Assembly (NCBI GenBank): GCA_019422525.1
Contig: JAHZDE010000003.1
Coordinates: 186,001-250,000, forward strand
DNA from: Clostridiales bacterium
GTDB lineage: Bacteria; Bacillota; Clostridia; Oscillospirales; Acutalibacteraceae
Direction: 5' to 3'
Length of the DNA stretch: 64,000 nucleotides
This document shows, one piece after another, positions 48,601 to 57,919 of this stretch. Positions within the stretch are counted from its first letter, which is position 1; each line of letters opens with the position of its first letter. A program made the translations under genes and the position numbers. A model generated the notes under the pieces. It worked only from the letters and a program-made list of their open reading frames with translations. It did not search any database and was not told where the DNA came from.

Positions 48601-50116
48601 GATCAGTCTCCCAGCACATATAGGACGATGTACCCATATGCTTGTTGGTGGCCGAAACCTCAATAATACTGGTCATCAAAATATGAGAAAGGGCATCTAC
48701 CAAACCATCGCAGTTCTTATCACAAGCGCAGAAAACAATTTTTTTGTCCTCATGGGTTCGGCAGCGTTTTACCAGGGAATTTAGGCCAATCTGAGCCGTT
48801 GTTACCAACCGGCTGGGTTCTACCAGCACAAAATATTCCACGTCTTTAAAGAATCCAGCATTGGCCTCGTGTAATTGCCAGTTATGCACATCCGAGCGGG
48901 TAACAATTCCCACATCCAAATCTTCCTGCGGCTCATTGTTTAAAATGCCAACTTTCCACATAAAGGGAATATTGGTAACGGCTGTCAAGCCGTCCTGTAC
49001 CCACTGGGAGATATTCTGCTCAATTGCATGACGTCCCAGAACCACCAATGCCTTTTTATGGCGTAGCAGGGCACGGTTCATGGGATAAAAGGCATAGGGA
49101 ATCATATCCCGATAAAAAGGATTGTTAAATAGCACACTTTCTCCCTGTAACAGCTGTAGGGAGGAATACAGAAAATTCTGGTCAATCGGGAATCCCGTCA
49201 AGTGCAGCGCCTTCATATAGAGGCCAAAGGAGGTCGTTTTGACATCCCCGCTATCTATAATTTCTTCCACAATATCGGTAACCGTAGCAGCACCTTCCAG
49301 TGGCACATTCACCGAGGTATCCTCTGAAAGCAATTTATCTCCAAACAATTCCCGCAGAATTTTCCGCAAAACGGAATAATTGGCAACCGTTTCTGCCTCT
49401 TCATCTTCCTCATCGATACCCGGCTTTTTCTCTCCGGCTATCAATCCGCCCATAAAGAAAGCCATTTCGCCCAAAAGGATCACACCGAACACCGGATAGA
49501 AAAGCCCCCTGAGCAAATTGTGGAAATAGAGCTGGCGGCTAATCATCATCAAAATAACAGAAACAACAACAGCCCCATAATAGAAGGTTTTCAAAAGGGT
49601 ACGCATTTGTCCCAGATTTTTTTTGACAAACCAGCAATCCTTATCGGCGGAATACTCATAAAACAGCCCGGCAACAATCTGATGCAGCCCACTGTTATTT
49701 TGAAACTTACGTTTCATAAATGCAATGCATATTCTTTTCACTACAATAAAGAGAAGCAAAATAGCCGCATTGGCAATAAAGAATATCCAAAAGTCCATAT
49801 TGAGACTATTTAGGGCCCATGTGAAAAAGTTGCTCACTGAAGTAAACGCCGAGCTTAAAAATCCCGGCATCCACGAAAGTCCTGCCAGCCAGCTGAACCA
49901 CCCAGGGATTGCCTGCAGCAGCCACAGCAGCCCCGTGTTAATCAGGTCCAACAGAGACATGGCAATGACGCAGTATACCAACGCCACTACCGGCATTAAA
50001 AACTGACGGCTGCGTATTTGGGCCGGAAGATTGGCTTTTGCATTGCGCCAACTGAACAGCAGAAAAGGAAGAAGCGCAATCAGCATCTTCAGGATTATCC
50101 ACAATACATCAATCAT
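45632..50116 (-). CDS. Giant membrane protein with helicase-like middle and C-terminal DA1-like zinc metallopeptidase
   Basis: 1494 residues; last gene of the five-gene unit, its ATG overlapping the preceding stop by 8 bp (RBS GGGAGGAG). Residues 1-230 hold about five or six membrane helices. Residues ~290-1040 are soluble; parts recall SF2 helicases of the YprA/MrfA kind with a DUF1998-like end (YIVEDSQLDLGLLIAVERNL), but I find no P-loop or DExH, so any ATPase activity is doubtful. A Pro/Glu-rich linker (~1045-1205) carries a basic amphipathic patch. The C-terminus is a zinc ribbon (C1281, C1284, C1303, C1306) and a gluzincin-like site AHELTHIW (H1398, E1399, H1402) with Glu1428 in WEGMAKW, the layout of DA1 peptidases. 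The peptidase call is firm as to motif; the function is unknown. Confidence 0.75.
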   Translation of the reverse strand: MIDVLWIILKMLIALLPFLLFSWRNAKANLPAQIRSRQFLMPVVALVYCVIAMSLLDLINTGLLWLLQAIPGWFSWLAGLSWMPGFLSSAFTSVSNFFTWALNSLNMDFWIFFIANAAILLLFIVVKRICIAFMKRKFQNNSGLHQIVAGLFYEYSADKDCWFVKKNLGQMRTLLKTFYYGAVVVSVILMMISRQLYFHNLLRGLFYPVFGVILLGEMAFFMGGLIAGEKKPGIDEEDEEAETVANYSVLRKILRELFGDKLLSEDTSVNVPLEGAATVTDIVEEIIDSGDVKTTSFGLYMKALHLTGFPIDQNFLYSSLQLLQGESVLFNNPFYRDMIPYAFYPMNRALLRHKKALVVLGRHAIEQNISQWVQDGLTAVTNIPFMWKVGILNNEPQEDLDVGIVTRSDVHNWQLHEANAGFFKDVEYFVLVEPSRLVTTAQIGLNSLVKRCRTHEDKKIVFCACDKNCDGLVDALSHILMTSIIEVSATNKHMGTSSYMCWETDQEYLHHRLFPNISRYLGLGTEVSAVALKNQVSHTFWYGGEAFPVSDIHWIDRQYYYELMKYAGLPTEQETFQRVFTTTPDFWSAEIRENHYMTVEDESFNMFEILRNFATRSREQGFVNVIVSEYLLKDYMADNDKIFAADPKAIPYIVADYARTVRNVSFRLILLMSTGGVREEALKKELSLMGLPETGLGLREQVWYGIYQCYAGAMEACPAKEDYEGNVLEAANREIMVPGCQRPFDMSLLRTRERYNSEAGRVETEYYLDDADFIRYCVTQLKSAAYIAEDEMGERHYLGSELRAHVFQSHLPGQFFTFDGKYYEMLCLSGDGQVLVRRAADHISGRPSYRQVRRYTIEKSRPSEKMGDCRDISGMKVIREFADISVETPAYYIMNRYNDFSTAKRVEINGVPGRVYRNKPILRIELPENGGKLTPRVRYTITLLFNEIFRTLFAENQGFITALTGDVEVDGEDGKYNAFEKDCPMSYTLAGGEDCPIDDRSIYIVEDSQLDLGLLIAVERNLRRILEIVWDYLDWHTHTLSRSMNPPQEPEGESGGNTPEGEGETPQEPAEGVPDGEKKEPEKKKGFFGRIGDGLKKTGRKIKDFFRKLFRRKKKGGEETGEPVNTPTEGTPGTPVSEPVGETPDAPVNEPAGEPPTSANEPAEGKPTESRMNWRAEDGQPAVPQGEPQDGDDEGKIDFTTEDEVSSKAKASRERAPYFQRYYLLYGFEAMPAALDVSQTLKYLGEMGFDKNSLKQARDNKDIARNVEKTFIPGQSGKHYCDFCGAEIVGTEYETLVDGRERCMNCGRTAVKTGSEFTKIFMDVKRNMEAFYGISLRVPIKVEMVNTKKLSRRLGKSFVPTPNMDGRTLGVAIKDRNGYTLMLENGAPRLQSMMTIAHELTHIWQYTNWDEKHLIEKYGKDMDGEVWEGMAKWVEIQYAYLINEPATAKREELWTVFRQDEYGRGFVKYLKKYPFSLGNHITGPTPFDNKDEPL

Positions 50117-52079
50117 AAAGCTCCTCCCTCGTCAAAGTTACCCGCTCAATAAAGTCCACCGGTATTTCCATCAGATTACCGTCCTGCAAAAACGGTACCC
50201 GGCGATGGTTTTGTTCGGTCAGAGGCATGGGATATTCATACCGGGCAATCCGGGTAAAGTCGTAGGGATAAGGCTTTACATCATCATTATCCTGCTCGTC
50301 CTCCCGGACAAACTTCCGGAACAGAGAGCTGCCGGCGGCCTGTACCTGGGCAATATCACCCCGATGGTTATCCAGCACACGGCAACGATAATAACGGCTG
50401 TCCTCGCTCTCATGCAGAAGGTTCAGCACCGAAAAGCAGCGCATACAGGTACAGGCATGGCTCAAATACCGGGAATACCGGTTCATAGAATCCCGTACCT
50501 CTGCCACAATCCCGCTCATTACATAGTTATAGTGTTTAAACCGGTTGCGCAGCCGCCTGCGCAGCACCAACAAGCAGCCTATCGAAATCAACGCCAAAGC
50601 TCCCACTGCACCAGCCGTCAGCCCAATAGCCACTGCCGTGGACATAGCGGTGTTCATTGTGCTGGAAATCAACGGGATAAAGCCTATCAAATATACCAAA
50701 AGGCTCAAGCCGCCGGCTGCCAATGTAATCCGCCGGGTCATACGGGTAGAAACCATCCGCTTCACTTCCCGGTCAGCATCACCCAATTCCTTTTCGTACC
50801 GGGCAGTATCATACAAACTGCTGGTACGGGCCTCCACCATTTTCTTCTCTTCCTGCAGGGCATATTCCTCAATATCTTCCTGCTGAAACTCGCTCAGAGC
50901 AAACACCTCATCGGAATCCACCCCACACAAATTCCGCATCTCCCCTACAGCCCGTTTTAACGAGCGGCGGGGTTCTTTTAAAAACCGGGTCAAATTTTTC
51001 CGAGAGCTGCGATACTGCCCATCCCAATAAACATACTCCTCCTGAGGGCAGTCCCGGGAAAGACCCAGCTGGTCATGGTGAACATAAAGTCCTTCCACAT
51101 CGAACTCCGAATCCAGTACCAGCGGAATAGTGGTTTCCGTCAGATATCTCGACTCTACCTCCCGGTTGGAAAGTGGACGCCGGTGCTCTGCTTTAATTTG
51201 GGCAATACGCTGGGCAATTTCCTGAGAAGTCAGCTTCAGCTTTTTTTCATACCTCCCCAGCATCCGGGCCAGCGCCTTTTCATCATTTTCACAGTCAATC
51301 CGATAGACTCTCTGGGCTCGGAAAGCATCGGAAGGAATCCGGTTTCCGGCCAACAACAGCAGCACATATAAAAACCGCAGATAGTCAAACTCATAGTTTT
51401 TGTGTTCCACGGGTAAAATGTCAAACACCAGATACCGCAGTTTATCCGCGTACAGATTCCAGTCATAAAACCGGGAATATTCCTGCTCTGTATGCTCGTT
51501 CCAGGAGGTCTGCAAGTCATATTCCTCTTCTGTAAAGCAGCGCCGGGCAATACACACAATCTCGCAGGGCTTTGTCACTCGCAGGGCTTCCCCCTGCGTC
51601 AATTCTGAAAGCAGCCTCTCTTTTTCCTCCAGTTCTGCCCGGTACTCAGCATATTCCGGGTCCCGATGCAGCCAGTTATTTTTTCCTTTCGTCACAGTGG
51701 GACGGTCTGTCAGCCAGGCGGTCAGCCGGACCAAAGGTTGTTTTGCCGCCTCCCCAAATGCCGCAAATTTTCTTGCGCGCACTTCTGCCAGATATTCCTC
51801 TTCCAATGAAAAATCCTTTCTGCGGGGTGGAGTGTAAAACGCCCGCTCATAGGGGTTTTTGCTTTGCAAGCCTCCATCATCACAGACAATTAGTGCCCGC
51901 CATTCCTCCCGGTGCCGAACGGCATCATACAATCCAGGCAATACCTGGTTCAGGCTTTTCCCCTGGGGATTCCACTCACAAAAAGAAAACTTCTTGGGAT
52001 TCATAAGAGGGAAGAGAAACATCTTCATTTCCTCTATTTGCTGGAGATGGTTTTTCTCCGCGATGACTACTGTAAACAA
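50109..52079 (-). CDS. Two-helix membrane protein of the tubulin/vWA operon
   Basis: 656 residues, not recognised. The start is a TTG at 52079 with GGAGGTG eight bases upstream; the nearby ATG is out of frame. The N-terminus (VVIAEKNHLQQIEEMKMFLFP, residues 4-24, then ALIVCDDGG) looks like an alpha/beta domain. A long charged helical region leads to two membrane helices (~451-472 and ~480-506) close together, so both large soluble parts face the same side. After them come CTCMRC (C543, C545, C548) and a tail with a YEYPMPLTEQ strand. Strong charge in the soluble parts suggests they are cytoplasmic. It lies between the tubulin-like gene and the giant protein, and presumably links them at the membrane. 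Confidence 0.7.
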   Translation of the reverse strand: MFTVVIAEKNHLQQIEEMKMFLFPLMNPKKFSFCEWNPQGKSLNQVLPGLYDAVRHREEWRALIVCDDGGLQSKNPYERAFYTPPRRKDFSLEEEYLAEVRARKFAAFGEAAKQPLVRLTAWLTDRPTVTKGKNNWLHRDPEYAEYRAELEEKERLLSELTQGEALRVTKPCEIVCIARRCFTEEEYDLQTSWNEHTEQEYSRFYDWNLYADKLRYLVFDILPVEHKNYEFDYLRFLYVLLLLAGNRIPSDAFRAQRVYRIDCENDEKALARMLGRYEKKLKLTSQEIAQRIAQIKAEHRRPLSNREVESRYLTETTIPLVLDSEFDVEGLYVHHDQLGLSRDCPQEEYVYWDGQYRSSRKNLTRFLKEPRRSLKRAVGEMRNLCGVDSDEVFALSEFQQEDIEEYALQEEKKMVEARTSSLYDTARYEKELGDADREVKRMVSTRMTRRITLAAGGLSLLVYLIGFIPLISSTMNTAMSTAVAIGLTAGAVGALALISIGCLLVLRRRLRNRFKHYNYVMSGIVAEVRDSMNRYSRYLSHACTCMRCFSVLNLLHESEDSRYYRCRVLDNHRGDIAQVQAAGSSLFRKFVREDEQDNDDVKPYPYDFTRIARYEYPMPLTEQNHRRVPFLQDGNLMEIPVDFIERVTLTREELYD

Positions 52080-52100
52080 TCATTTCACCTCCATACACAG

Positions 52101-52122
52101 AACCCCCCTTTTCGGGGGGGCT
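52101..52122 (-). promoter_or_regulatory. Intercistronic hairpin after the tubulin-like gene
   Basis: CCCCCC-GAAAA-GGGGGG stem on the minus strand, followed by TTCTGTG, not a T run. It sits in the only gap of note between the downstream genes of the operon and may set mRNA stability or lower expression of the last two genes. Confidence 0.55.
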
Positions 52123-52135
52123 GCATATTCAGAAG

Positions 52136-55100
52136 TCACCGGAGAAGTTTCTTCATCTCATCAATATATTCGTCATAACCAACCGGTTCTTCCCGCTCCA
52201 GGATGGACTTAATCTTACGGTATACAACATCAATCACCAAATTATTGTGCAGGGTGGTATTATTCCGCAGGCTTTCGTAATTTTTAAAGCTGTCCACCAA
52301 CATGGTAAACTGCTCCTTCAAAATTTCGCACAGCCGGAAGGGACGGTCGGTTTCGTTCTCCCACAGGGACAGCTCTTCCACAAAGACACCGATAATGCTG
52401 TCCACCAAATCCACAATTTCAACACTATAGCGCTTGGTATTGGGGACGGTTGCATAATAAGCCAGCGGAATTTCAAACAAGCTGGTCTTGCCCTCGTGGA
52501 ACTGGGGCAGATAAAACTCTTCCAGGCTTCTATAGAAAGCAGTCTGGTCGTAGTTGGCGTTACGCACTTTATCCTTTTTGCGCTTATTTTCCTTAATGCG
52601 CATGGCATCCTTTACAGCTGCGGGATTGATGTACAAGGCATCCAGCACCTCGTAGAACTGGTCGCAGGGGGTACCATTGGAAACCACCAGATCCATAATC
52701 CGCTCGCCGGAGTTCTCGTAACGATAGACCTTCCGGTTCGCAATCTGAGAGATTTCCCGATATTGAATAGCTCCCAACAGCAGCCCATAAATCAGAGCCT
52801 GATGGATACGGGTAGTCATCTGCTTGGCATAGCGGAAGTCCAGCTCCGGCATGACGGCGATGGAATCCCAGCGCTTGTCAATATGGGTGGAAATAGACAT
52901 GCTCTTGGCAGAATCAGGGCCAATATTTTGAGAATAACGGTGATAGGCCATATGGTACAGGCCGCCTTCTTTATCGCCAGTCTCACAGCATACGGGTGCG
53001 GCAAACTTGCTCAATTTATCAGGGGTCAGGTTATACAGGGCATTAAAGAAATGAACTTCATATTTGGAAATGGTATTCACGCTCATACCGTTAGGCAGCA
53101 AATCTGCCATTTTGTAGTTGCGCATAGCCCGCAGACTCTCGTTATAGGCCTGCAGGTTCACTTCACGGGGCTCCACATTGCGCATCCGCTGGATCGAAGG
53201 CGCAGACAGACGCTCGCCCATCGCCAACATTTCGGAAATATACCGGACCGTGTCCTCATGGGTGACCTTGTCATAAACCTTCCCCTCATTGCCCTGGGCT
53301 TCACGCTGCTGGACACGCTTTTTCAGCCGGTATTCGAGTGCGATAGCCTCAATCACGTTGACGTCGATCATGTCGCAATTCTGACGCACGGCCTGCTGGA
53401 AATATCCCAGAAGAATATCGTCAAATATATCAATGCGTTTGTCATCTTCTACTACATCCGCATTACGGGTCTCTCTATCAAAGGCGACGTTAAACTTCAC
53501 AGCGTCGAAAATCTGGCCGCACAGCTCAGACGGAAGCATAAGCCCTTCTTCTCCATTAGTAGAAGTACGGGCCAGCTCTTGCAGAATATTCTCATCTGCA
53601 CAGATATTATAAACGGAATCACCCTTATGGAAACGAATAGAGGCTACCAAATCGTCCTGCATCCGCAGAAGTTTTGCCACCTTTTCGGCGAAGGTGTCAA
53701 AGAACTTCTCAAACATTTCATTGACTTCTTTTAGATATTCCAATCCGATTTTATAGGCTTCCAATTCAGAGGTCAATTCACCAAACAGAGAAATATCGCC
53801 GAAGTATGCAGGAAACAGCTGGTTCAACTGAGCATAAATGTCCTCGCCGCCACGGATTTTATCCAGCTTACTGGGAGTATCGCCGTTTCCACCCTTGGCA
53901 TAAGCTACCTCAGCCTGGCAGAACTCGTCAATATTCTTTTCATTGGATTTTTTAGTATAGCGTACATCAAAGGTTCCTGCATCATTGGCACTGGGAGCCC
54001 AACTGTCCAGAGCGGGAGTCGCTTCATTGGCAATACGGTCTTCTGTTGACTTAATTTTCTGCTTCATCTGCTCGGTAATGGTGTACAGCAGATAGCGCAC
54101 CGCATTGGGATGGCAGATTCCATTGATACTGGAACGGATCAATTGTTCAATCGTAAAGCTACGCTTTTCATTGATGGTCTTGGTCTCATTGCGGAAGATT
54201 CCTTCGGCCACACTCTGGGAAATCTTCTTGGCATTGTTGCGTACAGCCATTTCATAAGCACGAAGCAAATTCAAGTTGGCATCAGCCTGGCCGCGGTTCT
54301 GGCTTCCGGTTTCAATGGAGTAATCCATCTCGGAGGCAAACCGCATGGCGCTTCCTCTGGAAACCCGGATAGCTGGATCATCATTCAGACTACGGTGCAT
54401 TTCTTCTGCCAGTGTACGGAAGAAATCGGTAATTCGGCGTTCAGCATCCTGCAAATACATATTCCGCAAATCCTTGGAAAAGTTGTCAGAAGCCGTTTTC
54501 AAGGTACGGGTATACACTTCACCGCGGGTTTGCTGCTCACTATAAGGGATTCCGGCTTTGCGCTCTTCCCTTGCTTTTACAAAAAATGCTTTATCATACT
54601 TGGACCACTTTGCTGCTTCCCCTTCACCGCCAATCCGGTCAATAGCCCACTGATAGGCGATATAGTCTGCAACATCTTCATAGGGATAGCGAAGGACACC
54701 GGCACCGATGCCACCGAAACGGTTGCGTCCATAGTTGCCCTTGTTGCTGATTTCTTTAATAATATTATCCTCAACAGAGAAAGCCTTCTGTTGCATAGGG
54801 CCAATGTTCTGTTCATACAGGGCTTGGGCAGCCTGCTCTTTATACTGTTCCGGACTTGCCATGGTGCTGTCTTCCGCATTTTGTCCGTCAAACAGGAAGC
54901 AGAAGTCAAGAGGCAACAGAGCCAAAGATTTCAGTTCGTCTGTAGCCGTAACAGTCACATCTACATGCAGTCCGCTGTACCGGCGCAAATCACCGTCAAT
55001 ATCGAAAAATCCGCTGCCCTTCATCATAAAGGCATTGAGTTCCTTCACGGTGGCATAAGCATTGCGGCGCAGGCTCTCTCGCTCGACTTCTGTTTTAATC

Positions 55101-55699
55101 ACGCTGTCCAGTATCTCCGGCAGCATCAGCAGGCCTCGGATAATCACTGCTGTGCTGGGATACTTGGAAGTAATATAGTCCCGCAGGAACATGGACATAG
55201 GCAAAATAATACCGGAACCTGTACCACCGGCAGCAGTAGAAACAATGACAATCCGAAGTGCCTGTTTCATCTCCTTGCCGTCTTTGCGAAACAAATCGTC
55301 AATCGCATGAAACAGGGGGCGAAGCTTTCCTGTTTTAATGGTAGAGTTAAAAGCCAACCGGGAAATAGCCCGCACCTGACCGGCACCCTCCGACACAGTC
55401 TTGTCATACAGTACGGCGTTTTTCGGGAACCAATTGCGCAGTGCGTCCTCATCATAATCCAAATAATCCCCAACCGACTGGGTATTGGAGGTTTGAACTG
55501 CATAAATCTTTTTTCCGCTTTTGGTAATGTTAGCCAAGTCATTGACATTGGTATCAAAAACCACGAAATTGACATTATCGGTCTCACTACCGCGGCACTT
55601 TTCAGCCACCCTTTTGACGACCTCAGAGCCAACGCCGCCCAAACCAACAAACAGGGTTGCTGGCACTTGATTTTCCTTTATGATTTCTTTTGAAGCCAT
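52136..55699 (-). CDS. Tubulin-like GTPase with a long C-terminal region
   Basis: 1187 residues from MASKEIIKEN at 55699 (RBS GGAGGGG seven bases upstream). The first ~330 residues are tubulin/FtsZ-like: GLGGVGSEVV (G19-G24), a VVFDTNVNDL strand, and the tubulin signature AGGTGSG at 157-163. This matches the 'tubulin-like domain' (Tubulin_2) group rather than FtsZ or TubZ, which are about 400 residues. The remaining ~850 residues are largely helical, with no motif I can name and no membrane segment. It follows the vWA gene by 24 bp. Polymer formation is plausible from the family but not shown by sequence. Confidence 0.85.
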   Translation of the reverse strand: MASKEIIKENQVPATLFVGLGGVGSEVVKRVAEKCRGSETDNVNFVVFDTNVNDLANITKSGKKIYAVQTSNTQSVGDYLDYDEDALRNWFPKNAVLYDKTVSEGAGQVRAISRLAFNSTIKTGKLRPLFHAIDDLFRKDGKEMKQALRIVIVSTAAGGTGSGIILPMSMFLRDYITSKYPSTAVIIRGLLMLPEILDSVIKTEVERESLRRNAYATVKELNAFMMKGSGFFDIDGDLRRYSGLHVDVTVTATDELKSLALLPLDFCFLFDGQNAEDSTMASPEQYKEQAAQALYEQNIGPMQQKAFSVEDNIIKEISNKGNYGRNRFGGIGAGVLRYPYEDVADYIAYQWAIDRIGGEGEAAKWSKYDKAFFVKAREERKAGIPYSEQQTRGEVYTRTLKTASDNFSKDLRNMYLQDAERRITDFFRTLAEEMHRSLNDDPAIRVSRGSAMRFASEMDYSIETGSQNRGQADANLNLLRAYEMAVRNNAKKISQSVAEGIFRNETKTINEKRSFTIEQLIRSSINGICHPNAVRYLLYTITEQMKQKIKSTEDRIANEATPALDSWAPSANDAGTFDVRYTKKSNEKNIDEFCQAEVAYAKGGNGDTPSKLDKIRGGEDIYAQLNQLFPAYFGDISLFGELTSELEAYKIGLEYLKEVNEMFEKFFDTFAEKVAKLLRMQDDLVASIRFHKGDSVYNICADENILQELARTSTNGEEGLMLPSELCGQIFDAVKFNVAFDRETRNADVVEDDKRIDIFDDILLGYFQQAVRQNCDMIDVNVIEAIALEYRLKKRVQQREAQGNEGKVYDKVTHEDTVRYISEMLAMGERLSAPSIQRMRNVEPREVNLQAYNESLRAMRNYKMADLLPNGMSVNTISKYEVHFFNALYNLTPDKLSKFAAPVCCETGDKEGGLYHMAYHRYSQNIGPDSAKSMSISTHIDKRWDSIAVMPELDFRYAKQMTTRIHQALIYGLLLGAIQYREISQIANRKVYRYENSGERIMDLVVSNGTPCDQFYEVLDALYINPAAVKDAMRIKENKRKKDKVRNANYDQTAFYRSLEEFYLPQFHEGKTSLFEIPLAYYATVPNTKRYSVEIVDLVDSIIGVFVEELSLWENETDRPFRLCEILKEQFTMLVDSFKNYESLRNNTTLHNNLVIDVVYRKIKSILEREEPVGYDEYIDEMKKLLR

Positions 55700-55723
55700 T
55701 TGTTTCCCCTCCAATAAATTTGA

Positions 55724-57919
55724 TTATACAAAACGCAAATTGACTGTAAGCACCATAGGAACCATACTACCATTTGTAGAAAGGAATGAACCTGAAACCG
55801 TAACAGTCGCACCACTGGAAATCGCAAAATCAATTGTCTGATTTCTCACACCAGCCCGAACCATCCGATTTGCCTGATCATCACGGACCATTGTCACTGC
55901 GCCTATCCGAATACTATTGGTAGCCGGAGTGTTGGTTGCGCCGATACCCTTCACTTGAGCTTTTCGCTTGGAAGACTTTGTTTTCCGCTTATCTACAGCT
56001 TCCAATTGGAGAGAAACACCGCAAGTAGCCAGCGGATACATGGGACATGCCGGGGATTTGATGGTAAGGGAGGCGTTTTTCCCCTTGAGTTTTCCCGGCT
56101 GAATACTGGCAGACCCACTCATGGGGTTTCCGTTAACAATAAAGCTGGTTTTTGCTGCGACAATTCGCTTAGGTAAGCACTTTAGATTCAGCCACCACCA
56201 AATCAGCAACAAAATCAAAAGCAGACCAATAATCCAAGGCAGAATCAGCATGACCGTTTTGCCATTGCGCTCCCACCAAGTACGGCTATCGGTAAAATGC
56301 ATCGTGTCCTTGCACTCACCGACCCATACTTCTTTTCCGATATTGGAATTATACTGGATTTTCAGTTCGCCATCCTCATACTTGCCATCGCCAGGCTTGT
56401 TGTCAGGTAACGAAACATAAATTTGATACACACCGGGCTCACTGCCCTTTTGCACATCAAATTCCACCTCGCCGCCCACACTGGCCGACACGTTGGGAAC
56501 CGTCATCTGATCCCAAATTTCCTGTGGGATCTCCTCGCCTTTCACAGTAGCTTTTACCACAATAGGCTCGTCACCGTTTGCCAATCCATCCGTGCTCACC
56601 GAATATTTGGGATTCTCCACCACCGTAAACTCCAACTGCTGATTGTTATACACCTTATAGTTAAGAGTGGTCGCCACACTGTTATACTCGAGAAAACTGG
56701 CCTTTGCATCAATCTGCAAGTCGCCTTCTTCAATTACGATGGTATCGCCGTTCTGATAGGTTTTATCGTGCTTCTGACCGTTGTTGGTTACAGTCGCTTC
56801 ATAGGTGATATCACCCAGCAGTTCCGATTCTCCAACTTTTTCATCGGTACCACCCTTGACAAACCCCATCTGCAAGGTATATTCTCCAGCACGCAAATCG
56901 TCTGGGTCCGTAACCACATTTCCCTCAGAGTCCACCAGATAAGCAGCAATCTCTACATTGGGCACATAATAGATTTCTACGGTCTCTGCACCGCTGATAT
57001 CCAGGGTGTAGTCTCCGGCATCAAAGTCGTGTTGGAAAGTGGCAATACTTCCTTGAAGATTTTTGTCCACCACTGCACTTGAACCAAAGAGTCCCTGCTC
57101 CATATCACTGTATTGCACCGCTACCGGCTCCGAAGGGGACACCAGCTTGCCGTCACTACCCTTCACACCATTGATGGAGACATCAGGCCCTTGCGCAAAC
57201 ACGATCAGTTCCTTCATCGGCACATCGAAGGAGAATTTCATAGTATTGGTGTCCAACTTCAGACGATCCCGATTAAATACTCGGGTACAAATATTCATGA
57301 CATTCTCAAGAATTTCACTGCTGGTTTTCGCCTTAGCGGAAAAAATATTTTTAGATTCATTGGCGGTAATGGTATCCGCTGCGGAGCCAATACTCAGGAA
57401 CATCACTTTAATATCGTCGGGTTTATTCCCGAAATAATCGTTCAATTCCTTCTGATTAAGCGCAACCTGTCCCCTACCCATTACGCCATCTGTCAAAACG
57501 ATAAGCCATTTTTCATCGGCCTGCGTACCTTCCAAGTCATTTCTGGCCTTTTCCACTGCCTCAAAAGGAGTTCCACCGCCGCCGCTTGGCATATTGTGGA
57601 CCTTTTCTGTATTAACACTGGCGCCATCCTTGCCTTTCAATACCAGCTTGGGGCCTGCCTGAGTACCCCCAGTACCAAAATCGCTCATCAGATACACGTT
57701 CATGGTATCGTTTTCCGTGAGCATAGAGGAAAAAACTTCCATACTATATTTAGCCCGACACCAAGTTCCGTCTCCATCAAACATGGAGCCCGAGTCGTCA
57801 TACACCACATTGATCACTCGAGTATTCCCTTTGGCCTCAGCCCCACTGACAGGAAAAATAGCCATAAGCAGCGCACAAATCAGCAGTAAGGACAAAGAAA
57901 TTCTCCCAAATTTTTTCAT
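55724..57919 (-). CDS. Secreted, membrane-anchored vWA protein with complete MIDAS
   Basis: 731 residues from the ATG at 57919 (AGAGGGGG seven bases upstream, favoured over an ATG six codons earlier). Signal peptide 1-29 (LLLICALLMAIFPVSGAEA). vWA domain ~34-220 with a full metal site: DDSGS (D41, S43, S45), T117 in GGGGTPFEA and D144 in LTDG. Several beta-sandwich-like segments follow to ~540, then one membrane helix (~555-578, VMLILPWIIGLLLILLLIWWW) and a basic ~150-residue beta-rich cytoplasmic tail. It is the part of the system that faces outside and can bind a ligand through the metal. Second gene of the unit. Confidence 0.88.
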   Translation of the reverse strand: MKKFGRISLSLLLICALLMAIFPVSGAEAKGNTRVINVVYDDSGSMFDGDGTWCRAKYSMEVFSSMLTENDTMNVYLMSDFGTGGTQAGPKLVLKGKDGASVNTEKVHNMPSGGGGTPFEAVEKARNDLEGTQADEKWLIVLTDGVMGRGQVALNQKELNDYFGNKPDDIKVMFLSIGSAADTITANESKNIFSAKAKTSSEILENVMNICTRVFNRDRLKLDTNTMKFSFDVPMKELIVFAQGPDVSINGVKGSDGKLVSPSEPVAVQYSDMEQGLFGSSAVVDKNLQGSIATFQHDFDAGDYTLDISGAETVEIYYVPNVEIAAYLVDSEGNVVTDPDDLRAGEYTLQMGFVKGGTDEKVGESELLGDITYEATVTNNGQKHDKTYQNGDTIVIEEGDLQIDAKASFLEYNSVATTLNYKVYNNQQLEFTVVENPKYSVSTDGLANGDEPIVVKATVKGEEIPQEIWDQMTVPNVSASVGGEVEFDVQKGSEPGVYQIYVSLPDNKPGDGKYEDGELKIQYNSNIGKEVWVGECKDTMHFTDSRTWWERNGKTVMLILPWIIGLLLILLLIWWWLNLKCLPKRIVAAKTSFIVNGNPMSGSASIQPGKLKGKNASLTIKSPACPMYPLATCGVSLQLEAVDKRKTKSSKRKAQVKGIGATNTPATNSIRIGAVTMVRDDQANRMVRAGVRNQTIDFAISSGATVTVSGSFLSTNGSMVPMVLTVNLRFV

